Assembly: GCA_002508705.1 (NCBI GenBank)
Contig: DAYL01000033.1
Location: 52,716 to 83,432 of the forward strand
DNA: 30,717 bases
Reading direction: 5' to 3'
Origin: Methanoculleus sp. UBA374
Lineage (GTDB): Archaea > Halobacteriota > Methanomicrobia > Methanomicrobiales > Methanoculleaceae
Shown here: one piece after another, positions 22,583 through 30,680 of the stretch
How the letters are laid out: every line of letters begins with the position of its first letter
Numbering within the stretch: the stretch's first letter is position 1
Notes under the pieces: model-generated
What the model was told of the DNA's origin: nothing
Database searches by the model: none
The model's input: only the letters and a program-made list of their open reading frames with translations
Position numbers and translations under genes: made by a program

Positions 22583-22829
22583 GAACATCGCACTACACAC
22601 CTTCGGTGCTCGAGTTATCCGTTCCTGGCGGAACCATCGCACTACCGGCCAGAGAGGGTTGTATCATAGTGCCCGGGGAACCCTGATCAATGCCGACATC
22701 AACGGTGCTCTGAACCATTTGCGAAAAGTAGCCAGGGATTCGTCGACCGAAGGGAGCGTGAGCACCGCTAGGTGCGATTCCGTGGTTTCACGGATAATAG
22801 GTAGTGGCCGCGTCAACCGGCCGGTGTGA
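22583..22829 (+). pseudogene. tnpB: decayed 3' end of tnpB (IS200/IS605 family)
   Basis: Only the last 80 or so codons of a TnpB can be read, in two frames. From 22583 the frame gives EHRTTHLRCSSYPFLAEPSH, which resembles the EEHTSKCSFLD.EP..HH region of archaeal TnpB. A frameshift near 22653 leads into RGLYHSARGTLINADINGAL, the third RuvC motif with its Asp, and the frame ends GRVNRPV at TGA 22827-22829. TnpB is an RNA-guided nuclease of about 370-400 residues, so at least three quarters of the gene is gone. No tnpA is present. The 210 bp between the xerA hairpin and this remnant hold no readable tnpB sequence and no other gene. Confidence 0.75.
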
Positions 22830-22849
22830 ATAAGGACGTCTTTTGAACC

Positions 22850-22938
22850 GTCAACCTTCGCACGGAGTAAAGTGCAACCCTGTGCCCCGCAAGGGGCTCC
22901 CGTTGCAAGCCCCCTCCGATAGGAAGGGGGTGGTTGAC
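22850..22938 (+). ncRNA. omega-RNA-like structured right end of an IS200/IS605-type element
   Basis: Just after the tnpB stop lies a dense nested fold: outer stem GTCAACC (22850-22856) with GGTTGAC (22932-22938); inner stem TGCAAC (22873-22878) with GTTGCA (22902-22907) enclosing GCCCC-GCAA-GGGGC (22884-22897, a GNRA tetraloop); and a third stem at 22910-22930 of C5 with G5. A second GTCAACC at 22812-22818 could compete for the outer pairing. Position and shape match the guide-RNA scaffold encoded at the 3' end of tnpB elements. The stems are perfect or nearly so although tnpB has decayed. Confidence 0.6.
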
Positions 22939-22979
22939 TTCGGCAACGCTCAAATCACTGAAACGTCTATTGTTATCCT

Positions 22980-23915
22980 ATGCGGTATGTTGTCACAGGC
23001 GGGGCGGGCTTTATCGGGTCCAACCTTGCGGAGCAACTGGCAAGCGACGGTCATGAGGTCGTGATCGTCGACGACCTCTCCACCGGGCGGCGTGAGAATA
23101 TCAAGGACCTCATCGGTCAATCCCGGGTGACCTTCATCGAGGGGAGCGTCACCGACCTCGACCTGCTCGTCGATGTCTGTCGCGGGGCGAACGGCATCTT
23201 CCACCAGGCTGCCGTTGCTTCTGTTCCCCGTTCCGTGGCAAACCCCCGGGAGACGAACGAGGTGAACGTGGCCGGGACCGTGAACGTCCTCTGGGCCGCA
23301 AAGGAGTGCGGCGTTTCGGCGGTCGTGGCAGCTTCCACCTCGGCAATCTATGGTAATGACCCGGTCTTCCCCAAGCGCGAGACGATGGCGCCGACACCAC
23401 TCTCCCCGTATGCGGTCTCAAAACTCGCGGGCGAGTACTATGGGAAGGTCTTCTCCGATCTCTACGGTATCCGGACGGTCTTCCTCCGCTACTTCAACGT
23501 CTTCGGCCCCCGGCAGGACCCTGACTCGGAGTATGCAGCGGTGATCCCGAAGTTCATCTCCCGGCTGATCGACGGGAAGCCGCCGATCATCTACGGCGAC
23601 GGGGAGCAGACACGGGATTTTATCGCCGTCGCGGATGTTGTCCGGGCGAACATTCTTGCGATGGAGAACAGTGCCTCCGGCGTCTTCAACATCGCCGGGG
23701 GAAGCAGGATCAGCCTCAACGAACTTGCCGGGAATTTATCGGCGATCACCGGCATACACCTTCAGCCGCTATACGAACCCCCGCGGCCGGGGGATGTACG
23801 TGACTCACTCGCCGATATCTCCCGGGCCGGGGAAGCCTTTGGCTTTTCTCCCCGCTACACGCTTGATGAGGGGCTTCGCCGGACTGTGGCGTGGTTTCAT
23901 AACGGCAGCCCATAG
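22980..23915 (+). CDS. NAD-dependent UDP-sugar 4-epimerase family protein
   Basis: A 311-residue extended short-chain dehydrogenase/reductase. Residues 6-13 (TGGAGFIG) bind NAD; the catalytic group is Ser/Thr119-121 in AASTSAIYG, Tyr144 and Lys148 in SPYAVSK. The stretch RYFNVFGPRQDPDSEYAAVIPKFI is typical of UDP-GlcNAc/UDP-glucose 4-epimerases of the WbpP/GalE type, so interconversion of a UDP-hexose with its galacto form is likely, for surface glycans or glycoproteins. Length is normal. The ATG at 22980 has no ribosome site, and the IS right end stops about 40 bp ahead of it, so the native promoter may have been displaced; TCTATTGTTATCC is a poor TATA candidate. Confidence 0.88.
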   Translation: MRYVVTGGAGFIGSNLAEQLASDGHEVVIVDDLSTGRRENIKDLIGQSRVTFIEGSVTDLDLLVDVCRGANGIFHQAAVASVPRSVANPRETNEVNVAGTVNVLWAAKECGVSAVVAASTSAIYGNDPVFPKRETMAPTPLSPYAVSKLAGEYYGKVFSDLYGIRTVFLRYFNVFGPRQDPDSEYAAVIPKFISRLIDGKPPIIYGDGEQTRDFIAVADVVRANILAMENSASGVFNIAGGSRISLNELAGNLSAITGIHLQPLYEPPRPGDVRDSLADISRAGEAFGFSPRYTLDEGLRRTVAWFHNGSP

Positions 23916-24001
23916 GTCGCTTTCCGGGTCCAGCTGGCTGCCCGGTCACCCTGTCGGCCCCATCCCGCTCCTCCCCGGTCCCGGAGACGATTGCTGCAGT
24001 A

Positions 24002-24012
24002 ACTTATATATC
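24002..24012 (+). promoter_or_regulatory. TATA element for the TPR gene
   Basis: ACTTATATATC is a strong TATA match. Transcription would begin near 24031, close to the GAGGTG ribosome site at 24034-24039. Confidence 0.5.
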
Positions 24013-24046
24013 AGCTCTTGCAGTATGGGGTGTGAGGTGCCAATGT

Positions 24047-24499
24047 ATGCCCCGATTGGTTACACCAGAGAAACCCCGGAGGAGTGATAATAGCGATGCG
24101 TCACGGGCGTACAGCAGTGTCAGCGAAAAGGACCTGCGCGACCCGGCGGACCCGGCGACCCTGAACAACAGGGGCGTCGCTCTCGAACGGCAGGGACGCT
24201 ACGAGGAGGCGCTGGCCGCGTTCAGTGCGGCGCTCCTCTGCGACAATGATGACATCTATGCCTGGAACAACAGGGCGGTGGTCCTTACCCGGCTCGATCG
24301 TCTTCAGGAAGCGGTGCTTGCATGCAGGCGAGCGCTTGCGATCAACCGGTCATGCATCTTCGCCTGGGTTACCTACGGCATGGTGCTTGGCAGGCTCGGG
24401 AAGTACCGGGAGGCCGAACAGGTCCTTGCGGTTGCAGAAGACCTCGACCCCCAGGCCCGTGCGCTCTATCCCGGGAATTCAACGATGACCCGGGCTTGA
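24047..24499 (+). CDS. tetratricopeptide repeat protein
   Basis: A 150-residue protein with three TPR units at about residues 37-70, 71-104 and 105-138 (for example LNNRGVALERQGRYEEALAAFSAAL and WNNRAVVLTRLDRLQEAVLACRRAL), after a charged N-terminal stretch of about 35 residues. TPRs bind partner proteins; no enzyme domain is present. The ATG at 24047 follows GAGGTG by 7 bp; a GTG at 24032 in the same frame would fall at or before the ribosome site and is less likely. It lies between two sugar-nucleotide genes but has its own promoter, so its partner is unknown. Confidence 0.82.
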   Translation: MPRLVTPEKPRRSDNSDASRAYSSVSEKDLRDPADPATLNNRGVALERQGRYEEALAAFSAALLCDNDDIYAWNNRAVVLTRLDRLQEAVLACRRALAINRSCIFAWVTYGMVLGRLGKYREAEQVLAVAEDLDPQARALYPGNSTMTRA

Positions 24500-24786
24500 A
24501 CGGAGACGTTCTTCACGACCCATGGCTTGCTAATCCTTGGATGAGTGGGCCTGGGCCGCGCTCCACGCCCCGGGCTTGTGAAGGGGTGGATATACTATCC
24601 GATGCGATAGGAATACAGGCTTCTCCAATGGCTCCGGAAAGCCGGCTGGAACGCCATACCTTCCGATGCAACCACGGTCGTCGCCGGATCGGTTGATATC
24701 CCTCCTCTCGAAAAACCCTTACGTTTTTATCTCCGTTGCAATAGAGTATACAAACTAGAGTGCCCTTCCGGCACGGAGTCAATTCC
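24500..24786. other. intergenic region with the manC promoter
   Basis: About 290 bp with no supported gene. A TATA-like GAGTATACAAAC at 24744-24755 precedes the manC start by about 37 bp and leaves a short leader with GGAG at 24775-24778. T5 near 24724-24728 may end the TPR transcript. Another TATA-like GGATATACTATCC near 24587 has no gene after it. Confidence 0.45.
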
Positions 24787-26139
24787 ATGAAGACGCTCAT
24801 TCTTGCAGGCGGGAGCGGCACCCGTCTCTTCCCGCTCTCAAGGGAACACTACCCGAAACAGTTCATCCCCCTGGTCGACGACGAGTCTCTCTTCCAGAAG
24901 ACGGTGAAGAGGGCGCTCCTCCTCTCTTCTCCACAGGAGATCGCCATCGTCACCAACACGGACCACAAGTTTCTGGTTCGCGACCAGCTCGCCGCCATCG
25001 GGTGCGACTGCCGGGTTCTTACGGAACCCGTGGGCAAAAACACCCTGCCGGCGATCTACTACGGCGTCCGTGAGTTCCTCCGGGAGGACGGGTCCGATAC
25101 CGTCGCGGTGTTACCCTCGGACCACCTGATCAACGCAACCGGTTCGTTTCATGAGGCATTCCTCGGGGCAGAGCGGCTCTCGAAGGACTATCTGGTGGTC
25201 TTCGGGGTGCGGCCGACCCTGCCCCACACCGGTTACGGCTACATCCGTCCGGGCGAGACCCTTCCGGGCGGTTCACTCGTGGATGCCTTCGTGGAGAAAC
25301 CCGACCTCGCGACCGCCGAGAAGTATGTCGCCGACGGTTACCTCTGGAATTCCGGCATGTTCTGCTTCGATGCCGGTCTCTTTCTCTCCGAATGCGAAAC
25401 ATGCGCACCGGAGGTGGCCCGGGCGTTTGAACAGCCTCTCGGAGAGGCATACGCAGCAACCCCTCCTCTCTCCATCGACTACGGAATCATGGAGAAGACC
25501 CGGCGGGCGGCGGTCGTGCCGCTTGAAGCCGACTGGAGCGATCTCGGAAATTTCGACGCCCTCTACGTCGCCCTGCCAAAGAACGGGGACGCAAACGCCG
25601 TCAGGGGCGAGCATATCGGGATCGACTCCTCCCGGAACCTGATCATCGCCGACCGGCTGGTCGCCACCGTAGGGGTCCACGACCTCGCCATCGTCGAGAC
25701 GAAAGATGCGATCCTGGTCTCCGCCCGGGACGAGGCGCAACGGGTGGGCGAGATCGCAAAAGCCCTCCGCGAGAAAGGGGACACGCGGGCTCTCTTCCAC
25801 ACGCAGGTCTACCGGCCCTGGGGGTCCTACACGAACCTTGAGGAGGGGCGGTCGTATAAGATCAAGCGGGTCACCGTCCCCCCGAAGCGCCGCCTCTCCC
25901 TTCAGATGCACCACCACCGCTCCGAGCACTGGGTGGTCGTCACCGGGTGCGCCGAGGTGACGATTGGGGATGTGACCTCTCTCCTCCGGAACGGCGAGTC
26001 CACCTTCGTCCCGGCGGGAACGGTCCACCGGCTCGCGAACCCCGGCCTCCTGCCCCTCGAACTGATCGAGGTGCAGATCGGGGAGTATACCGGTGAGGAC
26101 GACATCGTCCGGTTCGAGGACGATTTCGATCGGGCGTGA
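24787..26139 (+). CDS. manC: mannose-1-phosphate guanylyltransferase / mannose-6-phosphate isomerase
   Basis: A 450-residue two-domain enzyme of the ManC/AlgA type. Residues 1 to about 335 are the nucleotidyltransferase: LAGGSGTRLFPLSREHYPKQF at the GTP site, VLPSDHLI, and VEKPDLATAEKYV with WNSGMF following. Residues from about 345 form the cupin type II phosphomannose isomerase: YRPWGSYTNLEEG, then QMHHHRSEHWVVVTG with the metal-binding histidines, and FVPAGTVHRLANPG. Together they take fructose 6-phosphate to mannose 6-phosphate and mannose 1-phosphate to GDP-mannose (a separate mutase links them), the donor for mannosylated surface glycans. Start chosen at ATG 24787 because it gives the family's MKTLILAGG; an ATG 27 bp upstream is non-conserved. 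Confidence 0.94.
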   Translation: MKTLILAGGSGTRLFPLSREHYPKQFIPLVDDESLFQKTVKRALLLSSPQEIAIVTNTDHKFLVRDQLAAIGCDCRVLTEPVGKNTLPAIYYGVREFLREDGSDTVAVLPSDHLINATGSFHEAFLGAERLSKDYLVVFGVRPTLPHTGYGYIRPGETLPGGSLVDAFVEKPDLATAEKYVADGYLWNSGMFCFDAGLFLSECETCAPEVARAFEQPLGEAYAATPPLSIDYGIMEKTRRAAVVPLEADWSDLGNFDALYVALPKNGDANAVRGEHIGIDSSRNLIIADRLVATVGVHDLAIVETKDAILVSARDEAQRVGEIAKALREKGDTRALFHTQVYRPWGSYTNLEEGRSYKIKRVTVPPKRRLSLQMHHHRSEHWVVVTGCAEVTIGDVTSLLRNGESTFVPAGTVHRLANPGLLPLELIEVQIGEYTGEDDIVRFEDDFDRA

Positions 26140-26569
26140 GCGTCGGGCCCCGCCCGCTCCGATATGATCCCGGGGGCGAGAGATCGCTGACGGATTGATC
26201 CCTCCTCACCCATATTTTTAAGCCATATCATTGTCGGAAAAGGGATGCGGTCGGGCCGGTCAGCCGGAGACCGGATGTGAACTGCCGCAAGGGTAAACCG
26301 GTCTTGTTAATCGGGCCGTTACTCGTTTCAATCCGTAACAATTGTCTGCGGCCTCAAACGTTCTGCATACTATTTCTTCTTGCTGGAGATACGGTCGTTA
26401 AAAGGTCGGAATCCGAAAGCGGCAATGATTGCCGAAGGGCTCTGGGATTTATATTCTCCGCATCCACTGATCCTGAGCAGTCCGCCCCAAGCCGCACTAT
26501 CAGTCTGGTTGGCCGATCAACTTGCTTGGCCGGATTCCCGCGTTTATCACAAAGGATTCGTGAGATATC
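26140..26569. other. long leader/promoter region of the pst operon
   Basis: About 430 bp without a supported gene. Three AT-rich promoter candidates on the forward strand: CATATTTTTAAGCC near 26211, GATTTATATTC near 26446-26456, and CGTTTATCACAAA near 26541-26553. The last is about 24 bp before pstS and would give a leaderless message. An inverted repeat GTTAC...GTAAC (26318-26322 and 26335-26339) might be a regulator site. Phosphate-dependent control is expected for pst genes but no known archaeal phosphate box was recognised. Confidence 0.45.
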
Positions 26570-27577
26570 ATGGCATTCAACAAGAACAGCGTTTATGGAA
26601 TCGCCGCGGTGATCGCCATCGCCGTCGTAGTCATCGCTATCGGCCTCGCCTCTTCCGGAGGGGAGGCCCCCGTACCCGTTCCGCCGGCCGGCGGCGATGC
26701 TACCGCTACCCCCACAAATCAGGTGAGCGGCACGATAACCATCTCCGGCGCCTTCGCGCTCTACCCGCTTGCCGTAGTATGGGCGGATGAGTACAAGAGC
26801 ACTCACCCGAACGTGAAGATCGAGATCTCGGCCGGAGGCGCCGGGAAAGGAATGTCCGATACCCTCGGCAACCTCGTCGATATCGGCATGGTCTCGCGCG
26901 CTATCGCCGACGTCGAGCTCGAGAAAGGCGCCTATCCCATTCCCGTAACCAAGGACGCCGTTGTTCCGGTCATCAATGCAAAGAATCCGGCCGCACAGGA
27001 GATCCTGAAGAAGGGCATCAACCAGAGCACCTGGCAGGGGATCTACATCGACCAGACCGTCACCACCTGGGGCGAAGTCGCTGGAAAGCCAGAGATCGCG
27101 GATAAGATCCATCTCTTCACCCGCAGCGACTCTTCAGGGGCCGCCGATGTCTGGGCGCTTTACGCCGGCGGCAAGGGGCAGGCGAACCTGAAGGGTATCG
27201 GCGTCGCCAGTGACCCGGGCCTCCTTGCGGAAGTGCAGAAGGACCCGCTCGGCGTCGGGTTCAACAACATCAACTACGCCTACGATACAAAGACCGGTCT
27301 GCCGGTCGCGGGGGTCATCGTTCCTCCCTTCGTGCTCGATGACGGCACCGTTCTCGACCTGAGCACGAAACAAAAAGCGGTGGACGCGATCAAGGCCCAG
27401 ACCTTCCCGCACCCGCCGGCCCGGGTCGAGTACTTTGTGACGAACGGCAAACCCACCGGAGTAACCGCCGACTTCATCAGGTGGTCCCTCACGGACGGCC
27501 AGAAGTTCGTCGATGCCAACGGGTATGTCGAACTCCCGGCCGACGCAATCGCAGAATCGCTTGAGAAGGTAGGATAA
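26570..27577 (+). CDS. pstS: phosphate ABC transporter, substrate-binding protein PstS
   Basis: A 335-residue extracellular phosphate-binding protein. Residues 8-28 are one hydrophobic segment (GIAAVIAIAVVVIAIGLASS); there is no lipobox cysteine, so it is probably held by this N-terminal anchor rather than by lipid. A Pro/Thr/Gly linker follows, then the binding fold: TISGAFALYPLAVVWADEYK (the phosphate-contact loop), AGGAGKGMSDT, DIGMVSRAI, and TRSDSSGAADVW, where the SSG serines bind phosphate. It starts the pstSCAB operon; pstC follows 5 bp after the stop. GTGAGATATC just ahead of the ATG is a modest ribosome site. Confidence 0.93.
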   Translation: MAFNKNSVYGIAAVIAIAVVVIAIGLASSGGEAPVPVPPAGGDATATPTNQVSGTITISGAFALYPLAVVWADEYKSTHPNVKIEISAGGAGKGMSDTLGNLVDIGMVSRAIADVELEKGAYPIPVTKDAVVPVINAKNPAAQEILKKGINQSTWQGIYIDQTVTTWGEVAGKPEIADKIHLFTRSDSSGAADVWALYAGGKGQANLKGIGVASDPGLLAEVQKDPLGVGFNNINYAYDTKTGLPVAGVIVPPFVLDDGTVLDLSTKQKAVDAIKAQTFPHPPARVEYFVTNGKPTGVTADFIRWSLTDGQKFVDANGYVELPADAIAESLEKVG

Positions 27578-27582
27578 GCAGG

Positions 27583-28506
27583 ATGCCCGCGCGGAAGGTG
27601 ATCGACCGCATCACCGGCAACGTCATGGCGGTAGCCGCAATCGGCTCCGCCTCCTTGCTTATCGTCGTAGCCGGGGCTCTCTCCGTGCGTTCCGCACCGT
27701 TCCTCCTGACCGTCCCGGTCACCGATATCTTTCTCGGCAGCACGTGGATGCCGGACGAGGGGCACTTCGGGCTTCTCGTCCCCATCGTCGGCACTCTGCT
27801 CGTGACGGCGATTGCGATGGCGGTCGCAGTTCCGCTCTCTATCCTCTCTGCGATCTACCTCGCGGAGTACGCAACCGAGCGGGTGCGGGCAAAGGTCCTC
27901 CCGCTCATCGACCTGCTTGCAGGCATACCGCCGGTCATTTTCGGCGTCGTCGGCGTCCTCGTCGTTGTGCCCGCGGTTGCTTCCCTCGCGGCGACCCTCG
28001 GGCCGCTCGGGATACCGTTCTTCGGCACGACCGATTACAACACCGGCTTCTCCGTGCTCGCGGGCGGCATCGTCCTTGCCACCATGGTCTTCCCGATCAT
28101 CATCTCCATTTCGGAACAGGTCCTCCGGGCGGTCCCGGCCGAGATCCGGGAGGCATCGCTCGGGCTGGGGGCGACGAGGTGGCAGACCATCAAGCATGTC
28201 GGGCTGCGCATGGCGTTCCCGGGGATGGGCGCGGCAATCATCCTCGGGTTTGCCCGGGCGTTCGGCGAGACGATGGCCGTCCTGATGGTCGTCGGGAACG
28301 TAGCGACGATCCCCTCCTCGGTCTTCGATCCTGCATACCCGCTCCCCGCCCTCATTGCGAACAACTACGGCGAGATGATGTCTATCCCGCTCTACGACTC
28401 GGCGCTCCTGTTTGCGGCGCTCCTCCTGATGCTCGTGGTGCTGGCCTTCACCGTGCTCGCCCGCCTGATCCTCGTCAGGATCGAGAGGGGGATGGCGCAT
28501 GGATAG
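27583..28506 (+). CDS. pstC: phosphate ABC transporter permease PstC
   Basis: A 307-residue inner permease with about six hydrophobic segments. It carries the binding-protein-dependent transport EAA loop EIREASLGLGATRWQTIKHVGL near residue 186, which docks to PstB, and the PstC-type segment YLAEYATERVRAKVLPLIDLLAGIPPVIFG near 98-125. Together with PstA it forms the phosphate channel. The last 8 bp overlap pstA, so the two are translationally coupled. Length is typical. Confidence 0.93.
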   Translation: MPARKVIDRITGNVMAVAAIGSASLLIVVAGALSVRSAPFLLTVPVTDIFLGSTWMPDEGHFGLLVPIVGTLLVTAIAMAVAVPLSILSAIYLAEYATERVRAKVLPLIDLLAGIPPVIFGVVGVLVVVPAVASLAATLGPLGIPFFGTTDYNTGFSVLAGGIVLATMVFPIIISISEQVLRAVPAEIREASLGLGATRWQTIKHVGLRMAFPGMGAAIILGFARAFGETMAVLMVVGNVATIPSSVFDPAYPLPALIANNYGEMMSIPLYDSALLFAALLLMLVVLAFTVLARLILVRIERGMAHG

Positions 28507-29350
28507 GGTTACCGAGGAGCGGGCTATGAAGGGGCTGATGATCGCGGCCCTCACGATCGTCGTCGGCAGCCTGATCGCTATTATCGGCGTCGTCGTCTGG
28601 AAAGGGCTTCCTTCGCTCTCGATCGAGATGCTCACGGAGACTCCCCGGGGAGGGTACTACACGTCGACCGGGGGCGGCGGGATCCTGAACGCGATCGTGG
28701 GATCGCTCTATCTCGCCTTCGGCAGTACGCTTATCGCCCTCGTCATAAGCGTTCCCGCAGCGTTTGCGCTGCAGGACGAGTATCTCGGGAGGACCCGATA
28801 TGCCGGGCGCCTCCGGCTCGCGCTCGACGTCCTCTGGGGAACCCCGTCCATCGTCTACGGGGCGTTCGGGTTCATCGTGATGCTCTACCTCGGCATACGG
28901 GCGTCTCTGCTCGGCGGGATCATCGTCCTCACCCTTCTCCAGATCCCGATCATGATCCGTGCGATGGAGGAGGTGATCCGGATGGTGCCCCGGGAGATCA
29001 AGGAGGCTTCCGCCGTTCTCGGGGCGACCCGCTGGGAGACAACAACGAGGGTCGTGGTCCATCAGGTCGCCCCGGGGATCATAACTGCGGTCCTCCTCGC
29101 CTTCGGGAGGGGGATCGGGGACGCTGCTTCGGTCCTCTTCACCGCCGGGTATACCGACAGCCTGCCGGGCTCGCTCTTCGAGCCGGTCGCGTCGCTGCCG
29201 CTCGCGGTCTTCTTCCAGCTCGGTATGCCGTACCCGGAGGTGCAGGCCCGGGCGTACACGGCGGCACTGATCCTGCTCGTGATCGTCCTCCTCCTCAGCC
29301 TTGCCTCCCGTGCACTCGCGAAACGATTCAGGAAAAACATTCTGAGGTGA
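28499..29350 (+). CDS. pstA: phosphate ABC transporter permease PstA
   Basis: A 283-residue second permease, with about six hydrophobic segments and the EAA loop EIKEASAVLGATRWETTTRVVVHQV near residue 166. The stretches GGILNAIVGSLYLAFGSTLIAL and LDVLWGTPSIVYGAFGF are typical of PstA. It overlaps pstC by 8 bp. The start ATGGATAG shares bases with the pstC stop. pstB follows after 4 bp with a GAGGTGATATC ribosome site spanning the junction. Confidence 0.93.
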   Translation: MDRVTEERAMKGLMIAALTIVVGSLIAIIGVVVWKGLPSLSIEMLTETPRGGYYTSTGGGGILNAIVGSLYLAFGSTLIALVISVPAAFALQDEYLGRTRYAGRLRLALDVLWGTPSIVYGAFGFIVMLYLGIRASLLGGIIVLTLLQIPIMIRAMEEVIRMVPREIKEASAVLGATRWETTTRVVVHQVAPGIITAVLLAFGRGIGDAASVLFTAGYTDSLPGSLFEPVASLPLAVFFQLGMPYPEVQARAYTAALILLVIVLLLSLASRALAKRFRKNILR

Positions 29351-29354
29351 TATC

Positions 29355-30254
29355 ATGACACACGATGCAACTGCAGCAGTCAACCCGATACGGATAAAAG
29401 ATGTGAGCGGGTTTTACGGGCCGTCCCGGGTCCTCGATTCCATCAATCTCGAGATCCCCCGGAACCGGATCACCGCAATCATCGGGCCGAGCGGATGCGG
29501 TAAAAGCACGCTCCTGAAGTGCTTCAACCGGTTGATCGACCTCGTCGAAGGGGCGTCCTACTCCGGGCAGATCATCGTCGACGGTGTCGACGTGCTCGGT
29601 AAAGACGCGGACGTTCTTGAGATCCGCAGGAAGATAGGGCTCATCGCACAGAAACCGACGCCTCTTCCGCTCTCGATCTTCGATAATGTGGCCTACGGGC
29701 CGAGGATCTACGGCCAGAAAGACCGAGCCGAACTTGAAAAGATCGTCCGGCATTATCTCGAGGTTGCGGGCCTGTGGGAGGAGGTGAAGGACCGGCTCAA
29801 AACACCGGCAATCAACCTCTCCATCGGCCAGCAGCAGCGCCTCTGCCTCGCCCGGGGGATCGCGGTCGATCCCGAGATCCTGCTCTGCGACGAGCCGACC
29901 TCGGCCCTTGACCCGGTGTCTTCGCAGCACTTCGAGGAGCAGCTGAAACTCTTGAAGGAGAAGTACACTATCGTCATCGTTACGCACAACATCCACCAGG
30001 CGATGCGCCTTGCCGATTACGTGGCATACATCTACCTCGGGGAACTCATCGAGAGCGGCCCGGCGGCTGAAGTCTTTGAAAACCCTAAGGACGAGAGGAC
30101 AAAGGCGTATATCAAAGGCGTTTTTCTTAACGACCTCCCCCCGGAGGCGGGGGAGCGTTCCGGCTCAAATCCGGAGGATTTCGGTGGACGTGATGAAGAT
30201 CCTGATGTTCAACACGGAAGAATTCTGGTACCGGGTCTATCGGAAGGCGATTGA
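29355..30254 (+). CDS. pstB: phosphate ABC transporter ATP-binding protein PstB, with C-terminal extension
   Basis: A 299-residue ATPase that drives phosphate import. Walker A is GPSGCGKST near residue 44, the signature is LSIGQQQR (Ile in place of the usual Gly), Walker B is ILLCDEPTSALDP, and the switch His is in VTHN. PstB proteins are usually about 250-260 residues and end shortly after the YIKG-like segment; this one continues for about 45 acidic, Gly/Pro-rich residues past KAYIKGVF. The extension reads into the start of the next gene in another frame, an overlap of 60-70 bp. It may be a true tail, or a lost stop codon; no sequencing error is needed to explain it. Confidence 0.92.
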   Translation: MTHDATAAVNPIRIKDVSGFYGPSRVLDSINLEIPRNRITAIIGPSGCGKSTLLKCFNRLIDLVEGASYSGQIIVDGVDVLGKDADVLEIRRKIGLIAQKPTPLPLSIFDNVAYGPRIYGQKDRAELEKIVRHYLEVAGLWEEVKDRLKTPAINLSIGQQQRLCLARGIAVDPEILLCDEPTSALDPVSSQHFEEQLKLLKEKYTIVIVTHNIHQAMRLADYVAYIYLGELIESGPAAEVFENPKDERTKAYIKGVFLNDLPPEAGERSGSNPEDFGGRDEDPDVQHGRILVPGLSEGD

Positions 30255-30603
30255 GTCGGCGGAAGTGGAGAACGGGGAGGAGGTGGTGAAGGATGCGCTC
30301 GTGATCTTTGTCAACGTGGAGCAGGAGGATGAGGGACGGTTGGAGACGGTGGTGCGGAAGGCCGCCGACAATATCGCATGGCTTGCCAGAAAGACCGGCC
30401 GAACCGCGATCGTCCTGCACTCCTTTGCGCACCTCTCGGAGAGCAAGGCGGACGTTGAATTCTCCCGCGATCTCTTCGTTCGGCTCCGGGACCGGCTCGC
30501 TGCAAAAGGGTATACGGTGACGGCAACGCCTTTCGGGTGTCTCAACGAGTTCAGGATCCACGTGCTCGGCGATTCGCTTGCGAAGGTGTGGAAATCCGTC
30601 TGA
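30184..30603 (+). CDS. stand-alone threonyl-tRNA synthetase editing domain-like protein
   Basis: A protein of about 139 residues related over its whole length to the N-terminal editing domain of archaeal threonyl-tRNA synthetase (D-aminoacyl-tRNA deacylase fold), which removes serine from tRNA-Thr. The strand-helix pattern and the block LHSFAHLSESKADVEFSRDLF, then GYTVTATPFGCLNEFRIHV, align well. No synthetase body follows. From memory of the Pyrococcus domain, Lys121 and Glu134 are functional; the matching residues here are Asn and Lys (118 and 131 counted from ATG 30193), while the FAH histidine is kept. GGAGG lies 6 bp ahead of GTG 30184; ATG 30193 is the alternative start. It overlaps pstB by 60-71 bp and is probably cotranscribed with it. 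Confidence 0.75.
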   Translation: MDVMKILMFNTEEFWYRVYRKAIESAEVENGEEVVKDALVIFVNVEQEDEGRLETVVRKAADNIAWLARKTGRTAIVLHSFAHLSESKADVEFSRDLFVRLRDRLAAKGYTVTATPFGCLNEFRIHVLGDSLAKVWKSV

Positions 30604-30657
30604 AGATCCGGTTCTGGTATGTTCCCAAATCTCGAGATGATCCCGAAACACCTCAGC

Positions 30658-30680
30658 CGGGAGGGGGCATCCCCCTCCCG
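30658..30680. terminator. strong GC hairpin after the pst unit
   Basis: CGGGAGGGGG and CCCCCTCCCG form a perfect ten-pair stem around a CAT loop, 55 bp after the last stop codon. There is no following T-run, so termination or 3'-end protection are both possible. Nothing else is seen to the window end. Confidence 0.5.

Noticed and set aside
26318..26339. GTTAC...GTAAC inverted repeat upstream of pstS as a phosphate operator
   Set aside because: Arms of only five bases occur often by chance, and its distance of 230 bp from pstS is large. Mentioned in the intergenic entry only.
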